DNA of 64,000 nt from Macrolepiota albuminosa (GCA_027475525.1 JAMWFC010000126.1:248001-312000); one strand, 5' to 3'. Positions 1 to 12,105 are shown, counted from the first letter of the stretch. Notes: a model not told the origin generated them from the sequence alone. Numbers and translations: made by a program.

Positions 1-441
1 CCCCGAGACCCGGTCCTGTAGTACTTATAGCACAGTTCCCTGTTGTATTCGCTAGTCTTGATATTACATACACTGTTACTTTGCATTACTTGAATTGTTG
101 CGTGCCCTCTATTTGACTGGTACACATTGACTGGCACGCTTGACTGGCACGCTTGGATAATCGTGTGCTCTAAGACTGGTACGCACTTCACGACTTTAAC
201 TTACTAACTTGGTCTCGTCTTAGAACCTCCGGTTCACGACTCGACCCCCACCCAAACTCCCCAGTTACCCATCCACCCAAAACCCCCGGACTAAGTCCCC
301 TCTCCCGGGATTTCCCTGTCCACGTCTTGAACCCCAGAGTCCTAGCCCCAGAGTTTCAGACACCCGAGTATCCGTGGGTCAAGTCCGCATTGTAAGGGCG
401 ATTGCTTTCCCGGAAAGCTCCCGACTCAGCAGAACCTGACA
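1..441 (+). mobile_element. Ty3/gypsy family A LTR, right-hand 441 bp (copy A3)
   Basis: The sequence matches the right-hand parts of the LTRs at 28984-29750 (same strand) and 51257-51996 (opposite strand). All share the run of TGACTGGYACGC-type repeats, the CCCAGAGT stretch and the terminus GAACCTGACA at 432-441. The left end lies before the window. What follows position 441 is not primer-binding-site-like but reads into an open frame, so this is a 3' LTR or a solo LTR, not a 5' LTR. It keeps many CpGs, so it is younger than the 28984 copy. The expected target duplication would start GACAG at 442; its partner is outside the window. Confidence 0.85.
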
Positions 442-2072
442 GACAGGAAGGCTTTGTGTATGGTTGGAAAAGTTGCATTGGATCGGCCGGACAGATTATG
501 CTGGATACGTTATTTGTACTACTCAACAATCCTCCGCAAAGAGTAAAAATCGATGGACTTCCCGGTAATGTGGTTCCGATTGTACGTACAAGCGTGCATC
601 TTAAATGTAGACTCCCTAGCGACGACAGCGTGTCTTTGTCTCGATCACAGGTAGAGGTATTGGTAAACTACGCCATGACAGATTATGCGAGTCAAGGAAA
701 AACTAGACCTTACAATCCAGTAGACTTAACCAAGTGTCAATCGCACCAAGCCTACTACACTGCACTATCCCGCAGTGCTACTGCTGCAGGAACACTCATC
801 ATACGAGGATTTGATGCTAACAAAATACAAGGCAAAGCGAGTGGCGCATTGCGCAGGGAATTTTGTGACTTGGAACTGCTCGATGAAATAACCAAACTCA
901 GATATATGAACCAGCTCCCTAAAAGTTTTGTCGATTCACCTAGACGATCTGATCTAATTCATTCATTTAGACAATGCAAACAAAAAGGTTACATGCCCCC
1001 TAACCTTCATACGGCCTTACGTTGGAGTGACAAGGACCCTTACGATGATGCATCATTCCCAGATATCAAATGGCAGGTTGCTAGTGAAGATAGACCTATT
1101 AAGCTACCACAGTCCCCTAAAAGCAGATTTATTCCAGCTAAGGGCACTCAGCCCATAGTGCATCCTCAACCAATACACAGCAAAATAAACCGGAACCGCG
1201 ACGATGGTTCACCCAACTTGAAAATTTCAAAAAATCTTATAAGCGGTGAACAGGAATTAAATTTGGACAGATGTGGAGGACTGGTTGGAACTAAGTGGAA
1301 TGACAACAGTTGCGCGTACAACGCGGTGATAACTATATTGTACAATATGTGGCAAGATGACATGTCACTATGGTCGACGACTTTCCGATCATTTGGGACA
1401 TCAATTATGCGAAGTATGGAAAGCAACTTCTTATCAACACACGAAAGTAAAATCACGCTGGAGGACGCAAGAGAGGATTTGAGAAATTGTATGAACAATC
1501 GCAATCCGAGAAACTTTTTGTATGGTGAACTAACGAGTGTTCATGCTGTGATCGAAGAGTTGCTTACATACAAGCGAAATGTATACACATCATACATGCA
1601 CTGTCCACGCGGTCATGCAGTTAACAGAAGAGCTGTTACGTCAAATTCGTGTCAGATTGCCATACTAGATAATTCACAGCCGTCAATACAACATTTCCTA
1701 AGAAACATGGAATTTCTTACCGAATCTCGGTGCAGAACATGCACATCTGAATTAGTTAGAATAATGAGAACAGTATACACAGCACCAATAATGTCTTTTG
1801 ATGTGGCGTCGATCGACATCACAATTAATAGATATATCAATGTGCCGGTTTATGGGTCGGGAGACAGACGATATATCCTAAAAGGTATCATATATTTTGC
1901 AAACAGTCATTTTACTTGTCGATACGTGGATTCGTCCTTGAGGGTGTGGTTCCATGACGGTTTAATTACTGGTAGAAGGTTGATTGTTGAAGAAGGCAGC
2001 CTGGATACGTTGGATATACAAGTCTGCAGAGGTAGTAAAGCAACAATAGTGTTATACGTCAGAGTGGCGTAA
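442..2072 (+). CDS. Pif1-like helicase C-terminus fused to a USP-like cysteine peptidase domain, 5'-truncated by an LTR
   Basis: An open frame of about 543 codons follows the LTR edge. The frame extends 13 codons back into the LTR to a TTG, which is not a real start, so the protein was cut by the insertion. Near the start (residue about 90 of the extended frame) stand MTDYASQGKTRP and YYTALSRS, which fit motifs V and VI of Pif1/RecD-type helicases; motifs I-IV are missing. After a basic linker, from residue about 290, comes GLVGTKWNDNSCAYNA, which resembles the Cys box of ubiquitin-specific peptidases. Paired Cys residues (HCPRGH, CRTC) suggest the USP zinc finger, and NSHFTCRYVD with WFHDG resembles the His box. 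Pif1-like helicases with an added peptidase occur in Helitron/Helentron-type transposons, so a mobile-element origin is likely. No internal stops. The helicase call is firm; the peptidase call rests on two motif boxes. Confidence 0.7.
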
Positions 2073-3593
2073 TCGTATATTACCGATGGGGAGTTGTTTA
2101 GTTTGAATCAAGTCTGTGTATTTAAGGATATAGGTCGTATTACTATATTACTACGAAGCCATCCACCTACGCTAGAAGTGATATTGTTCAAACGACCCCC
2201 TTGCAAAATCAGGACAGTTAACGTGAATTTGGCCGCTGTGAGGTCATATGATCTTCAAACTGGTCGTACACCCGAACACTGACATAATATATGTTAAACG
2301 TGCCCATAGAGAATACAATTTAATCTGATTTAAACTAAAATATAATTTATTTTCATCTACGACAGCTAAATAAGGACTAAGTAGTCCGTAAAGACGATCC
2401 TCGGTATACCTATTAAGTGAACAAAGGTGCATGTTATATAAGCGTTCGGTGGGACGATCGATTTACTTATATATTTTATTAATTTAATTACTTATTTATT
2501 TTCCTGATGTGCATCCGAACGCTGATATAATATGTATTCACGTGTATTAAACGTGGTTTATTAATTAGTAATCATGAGTTTGAGCACGTTATGTCCACCG
2601 TATGTTCACTTGACCAATTTCACGACCCTGAAATTTTTAACGTGATGGTATATTATGTAAGCGTTCGATGGGACGATCGGTTTAATTATATTTGTTTATT
2701 TATTTTGTCATTATTTTAAAGGATTATTAAATTATAAAAGGAATGACTAGTAAAATTAAATATGAATTCGTAAACGTGACTTTGTATTACGTAATGATTC
2801 GGTTGAATGACTGTTCGGATATTACGTAGCAAACACACATATATACATTTACTCGTTGTCGTGCAAGGCTAGCCAACAAGCAAACCCAGTTTCTACTTGT
2901 AAAAGTAAGAAACACAGTTGTTTATTTAAAAACAAAAGGTACGAATTTATGGTATGTTGAAACGACTTATGCTACGTGTCTATTTGATGATATGTATTAC
3001 TGTTTTGTTTTTTATATATTAAAGTACGTACGTAATCCTTCACCTCTTCTCCCCTGATGTGCTCTCCACCTTTCTATGCCTTTCAGTCTGTTGGTTCCTT
3101 TCGGTGGTTTCTTATACCGGCTATGTTACATCTGGCTTCCTCTTACGAAATGCTATTGTACGCTCTAGAAAATGCATTCCCACCCCCGCTTGGTTGTACT
3201 GGTACTAGCATTCTATGTTGCCGTGTACTTGCTCAACAGACACCTGATGGAAACGAATACCGTCGCTGTATATTGACTTGGTACTTATTACTCGCTCCGG
3301 GCTAGAACACTCCGATGGGTAAAAGTATATCAAGCAATACAGTACAGAAAGACCGTCAGTCTGTTCGATCTATGGATTCCCGCGAGTCAAAACGAAACGT
3401 TTCTGCACGAACCTCCACGGAAAATACGACGTGTTACTCATACACCAATGGGATGAACTACAATACACTAATTTGATAAACCAGCCAATATGTTGAGTTA
3501 TCATTAAAACATATAGTTAGCGCGAACTCACTACTTTACATGACAAATGTACGATGTCGATGTGTCCTCTCAATATATCTTCATATACGTTTA
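2073..3593. other. AT-rich stretch without a recognisable gene
   Basis: Apart from the MITE-like units there are only short open frames, such as 3057-3305 on the plus strand (82 codons, no recognisable motif). CpG content is normal, unlike the decayed transposons further on. Confidence 0.5.
2272..2680. repeat. Two adjacent MITE-like units with inverted ends
   Basis: CCGAACACTGACATAATAT (2272) and CCGAACGCTGATATAATAT (2515) each face a right-hand partner, TTATATAAGCGTTCGGTGGG (about 2434) and TTATGTAAGCGTTCGATGGG (about 2653). The right-hand motif is followed both times by ACGATCG and an AT-rich run. Each unit is about 170-190 bp, AT-rich and non-coding. A third right-hand motif stands alone at about 4071-4100. 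No transposase is visible nearby. The inverted ends are seen directly; calling them MITEs is inference. Confidence 0.5.
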
Positions 3594-3747
3594 CATTTGT
3601 TATTCCACTCACATAACATCATGTCCGCGCTCCCCATAGCTAGTATTCAGTGTTGGTGCCCCCGCACTTCCATTTGTTATTCCACTCACATAACATCATG
3701 TCCGTGCTCCCCATAGCTAGTATTCAGTGTTGGCGCCCCCGCACTTC
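3594..3747. repeat. 77-bp adjacent duplication (2 mismatches)
   Basis: Copies at 3594-3670 and 3671-3747 differ at two C/T positions, one in each direction, as two haplotypes could. The period equals that of fourteen other duplications in the window. The second copy supplies the ATG used for the exon below. Confidence 0.9.
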
Positions 3748-3864
3748 CGCTACATCATCGCGCGGCAGACGGATGAGGGAAATGGCGGACGTTGCCTTAT
3801 CTACAGTATCCAGTCGGTACTTCGATGTATTGACGCGGGTGAACGTTGCTGATCTAGTGTTCTG
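3698..3864 (+). CDS. Putative first exon of an unrecognised spliced gene
   Basis: An ATG at 3698 opens a frame of 55 codons plus two bases, ending at TCTG|GTGAGT, a strong fungal 5' splice site at 3865. The middle reads MREMADVALSTVSSRYFDVL, a normal-looking amphipathic protein sequence with ordinary CpG content. The next exon is not clear; candidate acceptors exist downstream (see 5055-5799). The product is unknown. An upstream ATG at about 3621 lies in the other copy of a duplication that is probably an assembly artefact, and its frame closes quickly. Confidence 0.4.
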
Positions 3865-4070
3865 GTGAGTTTTTCTGGACATTTTAGCGTTTATACGCAG
3901 TTTTATGATGTTGAATTTATATATTACCGTCAGCGCTTATGCTCATAGAGACCGTAACGCGCAACATCTCACGATAAAGGGATTCGACCGAGAAAGTCAT
4001 CTCGTTGCGGCTTTTCACTTATACCCGAGCGAATAAATAAATAAAATAAAAGTAATAAATAAATAATAAA

Positions 4071-4100
4071 TGTTATGTAAGCATTCGGTTGGACGGCCTG
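4071..4100 (+). repeat. Third copy of the GCGTTCGGTGGGACG-type motif
   Basis: GTTATGTAAGCATTCGGTTGG followed by ACGGCCTGTTTACTTAT matches the right-hand ends of the units at 2434 and 2653, without a visible left partner. Confidence 0.45.
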
Positions 4101-4380
4101 TTTACTTATCACACGTGCAAGCGCCTTAAATAGGCAAGCAGGCTTTCTGATGGAATATGTTTCTGGAACCAGCGGTTTATTCTAGAATGAAGTGGAATAT
4201 TTTATATAACGTGACCTGCTAGATATACGGCAATCTCCATGCAACTCCTGAGCAGTTTGGTTGTCAGCATCCGCTCTCATGGAGTCGCTCAAGCATGCGC
4301 TGCTGGCATTCAAAGTGCTAGGTATGTCTCCTCCCAACCGCATGACTATATGTTCTAAAAAATTTATATAGCCACACGAG

Positions 4381-4534
4381 TGGATCACATACAGCCAAAA
4401 CCAAATGTGGGTAAAGTCGGCAGATAGTTGAAGGGCTATACGTGTCTCTAGGACTACTGGATCACATACAGCCAAAACCAAATGTGGGTAAAGTCGGCAG
4501 ATAGTTGAAGGGCTATACGTGTCTCTAGGACTAC
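4381..4534. repeat. 77-bp adjacent duplication (exact)
   Basis: 4381-4457 is repeated exactly at 4458-4534. Probable assembly overlap. Confidence 0.9.
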
Positions 4535-5054
4535 AATGCAAATCAACAGTGTGTCATCAAACCTGATTCAGGCAAAACCGGAAAGCTCTGTTTCGTTATT
4601 CTGCTATATATCAAGGCATCGACTTCATTGCTTCTATTTGTTGCCCCTCCAAAATCATTCCACAAGTTGGCTTCTACTCGGTGTTGGCAACATATGACAA
4701 TAAACCAATCTACACGCAGCCAAGGCTGCAAAAGACTGTCTGCCTTCCTTTACCAACAGATAGTCCCTCGCCAAACACTCTACACGTCTCAGGCAGTACC
4801 TTTGTTCATCCGTGCATAAGCCTTGGGTATAGCCAGAACCGTTATCTTGATGCTGACTCTATGCCAGAGCTTGTATAGTTCGTTGCTTCGCATCATCCCA
4901 ACCATACCGTCGGCGTTCGTACTCACACTGGTGAAGATTCGTCTTACAACGTTGCATTATATTAGCTCCAGGCAGCAGCCGAATACGTGTCATAATGGCT
5001 GGTCAGTAGTGGATCGAACAATTTTATTATTATTATTACTAGTATTTTTTTTAG

Positions 5055-5799
5055 GACGTACAGCAAAGCCTCTGTCCGCGTGTGGACGCTTCAAGGACGA
5101 CAAAGGGGCACACATTCATTTGAAGCTAACAAGAGAGACGTGGGCAGGTATTTGTATTAAATTGGTACGTCGGACTTATCGATTGTACTTCGAACTATTT
5201 TATTTCGATTTTAGGATGAGCAGCAAAGCCTCTAGCTGCGTGCGGACACTCCAAAGATGACGTGGGGGTTAACGTTGGCTGTTTAAAGCCAGCAGGAGCC
5301 ACGCTTATGCGTATATGTTACTGTCATGCGTGTATTCGACACGTCACGGTGTCCTGGACATTGCTCAACCTGAGCGCTGCTTTGAACGTCCATTTCCATC
5401 TTATAATGTCCATGATTTGCTTGTCAAGTTCCAAACAATCATCCTATGCGGTTTCCTGACCTATCAACGGCGATTTGTCATATAAAATTGGAAAAAAGGA
5501 AAGCAGAAGGACCAGTGTAGTTCAGGGCATCAAGTACGTAGTTTTTGCCCGTTTTTTTGGCTCTGTTAAACTCACAGATGACCAGATACGTGCATGCATA
5601 TGTTATTCGAGCATTCGAGCGCATCAAAGGGGTTACAGGGAGGGTCAAGGAACTAAATGGTAACAAGGAACAGGTGAGTTGCCAGTTTTCGACGTAATTC
5701 GTCTAATAACACCCCGGAGGGTCAAGGAACTAAATGGTAACAAGGAACAGGTGAGTTGCCAGTTTTCGACGTAATTCGTCTAATAACACCCCTTTACAG
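5055..5799 (+). other. Cluster of candidate exons and introns, including a near-duplicate exon start
   Basis: A pyrimidine-rich run ending TTTTTTTTAG precedes 5055. Sixty-seven nucleotides between GTATTTG (5148) and CGATTTTAG (ending 5214) look like an intron. Exon starts at 5055 and 5215 are near-duplicates: both contain CAGCAAAGCCTCT and a diverged GTGYGGAC stretch. A second good intron is 5751-5799, with donor GTGAGTTG, branch CTAAT and acceptor TTTACAG. These may be exons of the gene that starts at 3698, but I could not join them into one frame, partly because the 77-bp duplication at 5639-5792 disturbs the region. Function unknown. Confidence 0.35.
5639..5792. repeat. 77-bp adjacent duplication (exact)
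   Basis: 5639-5715 recurs at 5716-5792, each copy holding a splice donor CAG|GTGAGT. Probable assembly overlap. Confidence 0.9.
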
Positions 5800-5907
5800 G
5801 CTACGAATACGAAACCGCGTCGTACAGGGATGTACTTATTATTGTACGGCGGTCGTGTTGACGCCAACACGTTCTACGCATACAGGAATGTTGTTGACAA
5901 CTGAATG

Positions 5908-5964
5908 TTTTTTTTTTTTTTTTTTTTGAAACATTTATGCCTTTTTTTTGTTTTTTTTTTTTTT
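5908..5964. repeat. T-rich low-complexity run
   Basis: Two long T runs interrupted by GAAACATTTATGCC. The lysine-rich minus-strand frame across it is an artefact of composition. Confidence 0.8.
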
Positions 5965-6389
5965 ATATTATGATTATGGATACTGTTATATACGATTTGA
6001 ACATTGAATATTATACAAACGTTGCCGGTATTTCTCCCTTCTGCGCTACCATGTTGCGCCACGCTGGCAAGTCACACTAACGTGGTCACATTGACACTGC
6101 CACATCACGTATTCAACACCCTATGCTGTAGGCCTCGGTCTCTTCGACATTTTGATCAAATTCGGCAGGTAGATCTCGGTCACCCCGTGCTAGCAACGGC
6201 CCATACAAGCAAGTAGCCCCGATGACTTGTTCCCCCACAAATTCATACTGGACTTATACTAACCCTAACTAATTAATGTTAATGATACATGCATGCTGTC
6301 CACCCACTTATTAATTGACCAGATGTCACATTCACCTCAGTTTTTGTTGTGTGCCAAGTGTCCTTTATGCTGGAATCACCTGGAGGCTA

Positions 6390-6500
6390 GAGGCCACGGT
6401 GGCTCAGCTGGCACCACCGTGGTCTGAAGCAGGGGTCACGTGCTCTTGCAAGTGAAGAGGATGCAAGTTCAAACTGCGCTCATGTGGAAAACACCTTAGA
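6390..6500 (+). repeat. tRNA-like (SINE-like) head upstream of the LINE
   Basis: TGGCTCAGCTGG at 6400-6411 fits the pol III A-box consensus TRGCNNAGYNGG exactly. AAGTTCAAACTGC at about 6465 is a degraded B-box. The A-B spacing of about 65 nt is long for a tRNA. Short complementary ends (CCACG near 6394, CATGTGG near 6480) could form part of an acceptor stem. It could be the 5' end of the LINE or an independent SINE. Confidence 0.35.
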
Positions 6501-6827
6501 TGCCACATGGGTTATTTCAATGCCGCTAGAAAGCCACTGCCTGCACATGTTGACTAGGGAGGCTTTGTTGTGCAGGCCATAGTTGGGTAAACCAATCAAC
6601 ATGTGACTTGATGAAGCAATGTGACCACTGCACTCCTGTTTGAAACAGGAAAAATAGTTAGAGTTGCCCAGGGAGACGGAATTGGAAGAGGTTAAACTTG
6701 CGGATCAAGCATGTCCTAGTATGGGTGGGTGGAAAAAGAAGGTGTCAATAGTTTGATCAGGCTGCTGACATAATGTGTGGTCCATCAGATGAGTTGGCAC
6801 AGCTGTTGAGGTTGGAGTAAGGTTGAT

Positions 6828-7292
6828 TTGAATCAGCTGCTTATCATTGGCTTAAACCGGCAGGTGGCAGGACTGTCATTGGCCCCAATAGATCCAGATT
6901 TGACAGAAGAGGGGGATGGAGTGGTAGTGGGTATGGACGGGGACATGGACAAAGTACCTACAGACAAGAACAAAGATACGTCCCAACAACACCCACCTGC
7001 ATATACTAGAGAGATAACAACCACAACGGATGATATGTATGGCAATGGTAATAGCCCCTCCCAGGACAGAGAAGACTATGACACCACCATTGAGATTGCC
7101 CTCGATGACGTCCTGGGAGGGATTGGAGATGGAGTGTGGACCACAAGTAACCCAATAAATGCAACAAACAAGTCAAGATCACCCAGCCCCCCAAGGGACC
7201 CAGCCCTGCAAAGGAATGAACTCCTTGGAGGTATAATGGACTGGCAAATAGATCACCAAGATGAAAATGAAGAATTGAGTCAGAACTCATAG
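6828..7292 (+). pseudogene. LINE ORF1-like protein (upstream ORF), likely remnant
   Basis: A 154-codon open frame directly upstream of ORF2, rich in acidic and Ser/Thr residues, with no recognisable RNA-binding motif; CCHC knuckles typical of some ORF1 proteins are missing. It ends with a stop at 7290 and the ORF2 frame starts about 50 nt later. The assigned first ATG-like codon is uncertain, and the true ORF1 may begin further upstream in decayed sequence. Confidence 0.45.
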
Positions 7293-7335
7293 TTTTGGAG
7301 AAAGGAAAAAAGAGGAAAAAGAGGAGCGCTAAAGG

Positions 7336-10300
7336 TAGCTTCACTCAATATGAAAGGAGGTGGATCGGAAAGAACTAGATCTAAATGGATGGAAATATGC
7401 CAGGTGATGAGGAAATCCAAAATAGACATACTGGCTGTCCAGGAAATGCACATGAGCAAGGAAATGGAAGATGAGGTAAATGAGATCTTCAGCAGGCACA
7501 TAAAAGTAGTGTCAAACATTGACAATGAATGACCAAATGCAAAGGGTGTAGCATTTGTGATAAACAAGAGCACTATGAGATGGACAGAGATGAAGTCATC
7601 ATCCATGGCTTCCGGGAGAGCAATGGTAATCAAAATCCCATGGTTCGAAGAAAAAACTGTGAAAATCCTAAATGTATATGCACCAAACAACCAGGTGCAA
7701 AACCAGTTGTTCTGGAAGATTATTTGAGCGTACTGGGCAAATAGACCAGGTTTGAAGAAGCCAGACATAGTACTAGGGGATATGAATGTTGTCGAAGAAG
7801 CAATCGATAGGATGCCAGCTCATCCTGATTATGGCCCAGCAGTAGAAGCACTGAGGGATATGAAGTCCCTCTTTAGAGTCACTGATGGATGGAGAAGGCA
7901 TTTCCCAAATGATGTGGAGTATTCTTTCTACATGACAAATAGACCAATCCAATCAAGGATAGACAGAATATATTTAAAGAAAGAGTTGATACAATATAGC
8001 TGGGAATGGAAGATCAAATGCACTGGCATAAACACTGACCACTTGATGGTCTCTGCAAAGATCCTAAGCCCAAGACAACCTCCCATAGAGGAAGGTAGGT
8101 ATGCAATGCCTATATGCATCCTAAAAGATGAAGAGTTGATAGCCAGGATAATCAAGATTGGAAAGGGATATGAGGAGACCTTGGCAATGGTTAAGACAAA
8201 CTGCACACTAGATAGTAACCCACAAACGGCACATAAAATGTTCAAGGAGAAGGTAGTGAACGAAATATGCTAGTTCTCCAAGAAACAGAAGCCTGAAATA
8301 CTACAGGAAATTGTGGGCCTGAAGAGAGACTTGAATAAAACTATGAACAACCAGAACCTAGATGAAGAAGCTAAGAGGGTAAATGCTGGGATTATCGATG
8401 ATAAAATAAAGGAACTGGAGACAAAAAGATTCACAAGAGCAAGAGATACAGTGGCAGTGAACTACTTTGTACACGGAGACACACTGACAAAGCCATGAAT
8501 CAGCATGAATAAGGAAAGAAAGCCACAGGACATAGTTGTAGCATTGAAAACTGAAGAGAATAAGATAGAGAGACACCCAAGGAAGATGTCAGAAATAGCA
8601 AGAACCTACCATGACAATATCCAGAACAACGATGTCCCTGAATACAATAATGACTATGAAAAGCAAGTATCCGAAGTAATGGCTACCATTGATAAGGAAC
8701 TATCAGAAGACCAGAAAATCAATGTCGGCCAAGCCTTTGAGAAGACTGAGATCCAGGATGCAATTAAGGCACTAAAGGATGGCAAAGCGGCTGGTCTAGA
8801 TGGCATTGTACACAAGCTGTGGAAAGCTCTAAATGATGTGTTTGAAGACAGGAAGAAAAATGATGAACTAGGTTTTGACATAGCAGGAGCCCTAACAGTA
8901 GTCTTCAATGACATAAGAGACTTTGGGATAGTAGAAAGTACATCCTTTGCAGAGGGATGATTGTGTCCACTCTACAAAAAAGGGGACCATATGGACATAA
9001 GTAACTATAGACCTATTACAGTGTTAAACACAGACTACAAAATCATGACTAAAGCTCTATCAAGTAGGCTGGGTGTAGTTGCCCCACATATAATTTATCT
9101 AGCCCAAGCAGGCTTCATGAAAGGTAGATGTATAGAAGACTAAACAGAACTCGCTTGGATAATGTTGGACTGGTGTGAAGTGTTAGGAACAAACAGAATG
9201 ATTGTCTGCCTGGACCAGGAAAAGGCATACAACAGGATATTACACCCCTTTTTATGGGCATCCCTACAGCACTTCAACTTTCCAAATGAGTTTATTGGGC
9301 TAGTAAAGGCATTGTACATTGTACACAGATGCACAGACAAGTGTTATCCTAAATGGACATGTAAGTAAACCATTCAAAGTAAGAAGAGGGGTAAGGCAAG
9401 GAGACCCTATGTCCTGTCTGCTCTTTAATATAGCAATTGAGTCACTGGGACAAGCTCTAAGAAAATTGGACCTGAAAGGAATTAAAATTGATGAATCTAT
9501 GGAAAGGATAATAGAGGCAATGTTTGCTGATAATACAATGGTATATCTTGTGGAAGATGATTCTTTCCAGGACCATGCTGGTGCAGGGCATCGGGAGCAA
9601 GGTTTAATATCCCAAAAACAGTAGCAGTCCTGGTGGAAACTGAGACATATAGAAATGATTTAATTAGGACAAGGAAGATGAGGGCTGAGAGCCCTTCAAT
9701 ACCAGACAATATAAAAATTGCCAGGGACAGCAAGGCTACATGACTCTTGGGCACGTTCATTTGAAACAGAGTAGACCATGCCAAGATCTGGACCCCGACA
9801 ATAGAGAAGGTGCTGGAAGACCTTAAACGATGGGAGAAAGGAAAACCAATGATGGAAGGGAAAAGGCTAATAGCAGGTATGGTGTTAGGAGGATGGACAC
9901 AATACAGAACCAGTGTGCAAGAGATGTCAAGGCACGTTGAGGATATGTTTGTCAAGATACTGAGGAACTTCATGTGGGGGGAATCATCCTGCCCCACCAT
10001 TGGTCTGGACACCTTAATGTTACCTCATGAGAGGGGAGGTAAAAAGGTACTCAATATTAGGAGTAGAAATGAGGTGATAGAGCTCATGAAAGTAAAAAGG
10101 TACCTAAATCTGGGTCCAAACAGACCAGTATAGGCAACAATAGCAGATAAAATCATTAAACAAAAGCTAGCAAGGAAACTATCAGATATGGAAGGACACC
10201 ATTTCATGAACTCTTTCCTACAGACCATAAAAATAGATACAAGAGAAAAGGAAGAGGGCCTCCCCCCTCACCTTCAGAGAATGCTGAAAACCGCAAAAAA

Positions 10301-12105
10301 ATATGAGGTAACCTTCCACCCCCAGATATTGGAAAACAATCTAAAAGATGAGATGCCAATCTGGTTCCACTTGGGTTTGGCAGGTGTGAAAAATATAATA
10401 ATAAACTCGAAAGTGGCAATATGTCAAAGAGAGGTACACAAGATATTGACAATGGGGGATATGAGATACCTGGCTGAACTGGCAGATACAAGAAAGAACC
10501 CAAGACATAAGACGAGAAAAAATTGTGCCTGCAAAAAGTTTAAGTGGGCCAGAGAGAAAGGGTGTAAAAATCCGCACAAGTGCAGCCTTGCAGCCCAAAA
10601 TTTCCTATCTAAACTGGGCCAAAGATGGAACCTGGATATGCCAAATGAAAAGAGAGATCTGACAGAAAGAGAGAAGGAACTGAGAGAGGGGGAAGGCATA
10701 CAAGTCTTCAACCCAGACATGATGATGCAAGAAAGCCTGAGAGAAGGCTTCCAGCTCTTCACAGAAGAAACAGCTGCTGATAACCAGGAGCACATGGACT
10801 ATTCAAGACTTCCTTTTGAAAATGAGCCTGCAGTGGTAGTCTTCACTGATGGCTCCTGCCAGAAAAATTGATCAAGTGAAGCTAAGGCTGGGGCTGGTGT
10901 GTGGTTTGGTGAGAACAATGAAAAAAATAAAGCCATATGACTCCCACAATATATCCCCCAAACAAATAATGCTGGGGAGGCAGTAGCAATGTTGGCAGCA
11001 TCTATGGCAGTCCTCTTAGATCAGGTACTGCACATAAAAAGCAACTCGCAGTTAATAATAGACAGTGTTACAACTTGCATGGAACGGAGGGAAAACATGG
11101 GCTGGCTTGGCTTGAAGAACAAAGAAGTGATGGAGGCACTGGTAGCACACCTAAGACAGAGAAAAAGAGTGGTAATAATAGAAAAGGTTAAAGCCCACTC
11201 AGAAATAGAGAGAAACGAAGGTGCTGACCGCCTGGCAAACGAAGGTGCAGAAAAAGAAAACCCAGACCACATAAATTTAAAGGTAGCAAATGGATACAAG
11301 GTTCCCAGGACCAAACTGGCCTCTGCAATGCAATCCATAATATACAAGAGTATAATAGAAAAGGGGAGAACTCCGTACAGGAGGAGCATGCATATAAACC
11401 TAGATATCATAACATGGGCAGTGAAGGAGAACAACGGGGAACTACCATTTGGATGAAAGAATCTGAGAATCAATGAGGGACAAGGCCCTCACAAAAGAAG
11501 TAAGGAACTTCCTATGGAAGGCTCTCCATAGCGCCTATAAAGTAGGCACATACTGGGAGCATATCAAGAATTATGAGCATAGAGCGAGGTGCATGGAATG
11601 CAGTACAATGGAAACCCTGGAGCATATATTAACAGAGTGCATGTACTTGGGACAGGAACATGCATGGGCACTGGCAATAAAGATACATGCATAAAGAGGC
11701 ATCAACTTGGCAAAACCTTCCTTTGAAGAACAATTAGGCTGCGCAATGATCAAGCGCAGGACAACTCATAATGGACGAAGAAACGCAACTGGAGCACAAA
11801 GATTCTCAAAAATAGTAATTTCAGAGACAATGTCCATGATATGGAAGGCTAGGTGTGACTGGAGGATTGAGAAGGAAAGCGACCCAGAAAGAGCACCAAA
11901 GAAAGAAGAGATAAGAAACAAACTAAAGGCCACCCTGGTGAAGAGGATAAAGATGGACTATCTGGCAATGGACATGGCAAGGCTGGGTAGTAAGGCAACA
12001 GAAGCTAAGATAGTCAATAAAACATGGAAGACATTACTACCTGGAAGTGTATACCCTGCAAAGTTGTGGAGAGTGATCACCAAGGTTTTAGTGGGTATTG
12101 GGTAG
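7336..12105 (+). pseudogene. LINE ORF2: AP-endonuclease / reverse transcriptase / RNase H / zinc knuckle
   Basis: The parts appear in order along one reading direction. The endonuclease has VASLNMKG, LAVQEMH, VLGDMN, SRIDRIYL and TDHLMVS, covering the expected N, E, GDxN, R-D and final DH positions. The reverse transcriptase starts near 8760 with KDGKAAGLDGI, then LCPLYKKGD, SNYRPITVLN, QAGFMKGR, RRGVRQGDPMSCLLFN, and FADN in place of the catalytic F/YADD. RNase H has VFTDGSC, NNAGEAVAM, IIDSVT and NEGADRLANEGA (10830-11270). The C-terminus holds CMECSTMETLEHILTEC, a CCHC motif. At least ten stops or frame changes interrupt the frame, mostly TGA. The protein is dead. FADN fits a CpG-driven D-to-N change. 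Confidence 0.85.

Noticed and set aside
402..441. N-terminus of the helicase-peptidase ORF starting at 402
   Set aside because: These 13 codons are LTR sequence ending in GAACCTGACA and begin with TTG; the protein is truncated.
5874..6062. Lysine-rich minus-strand ORF
   Set aside because: Produced by translating long A/T runs.
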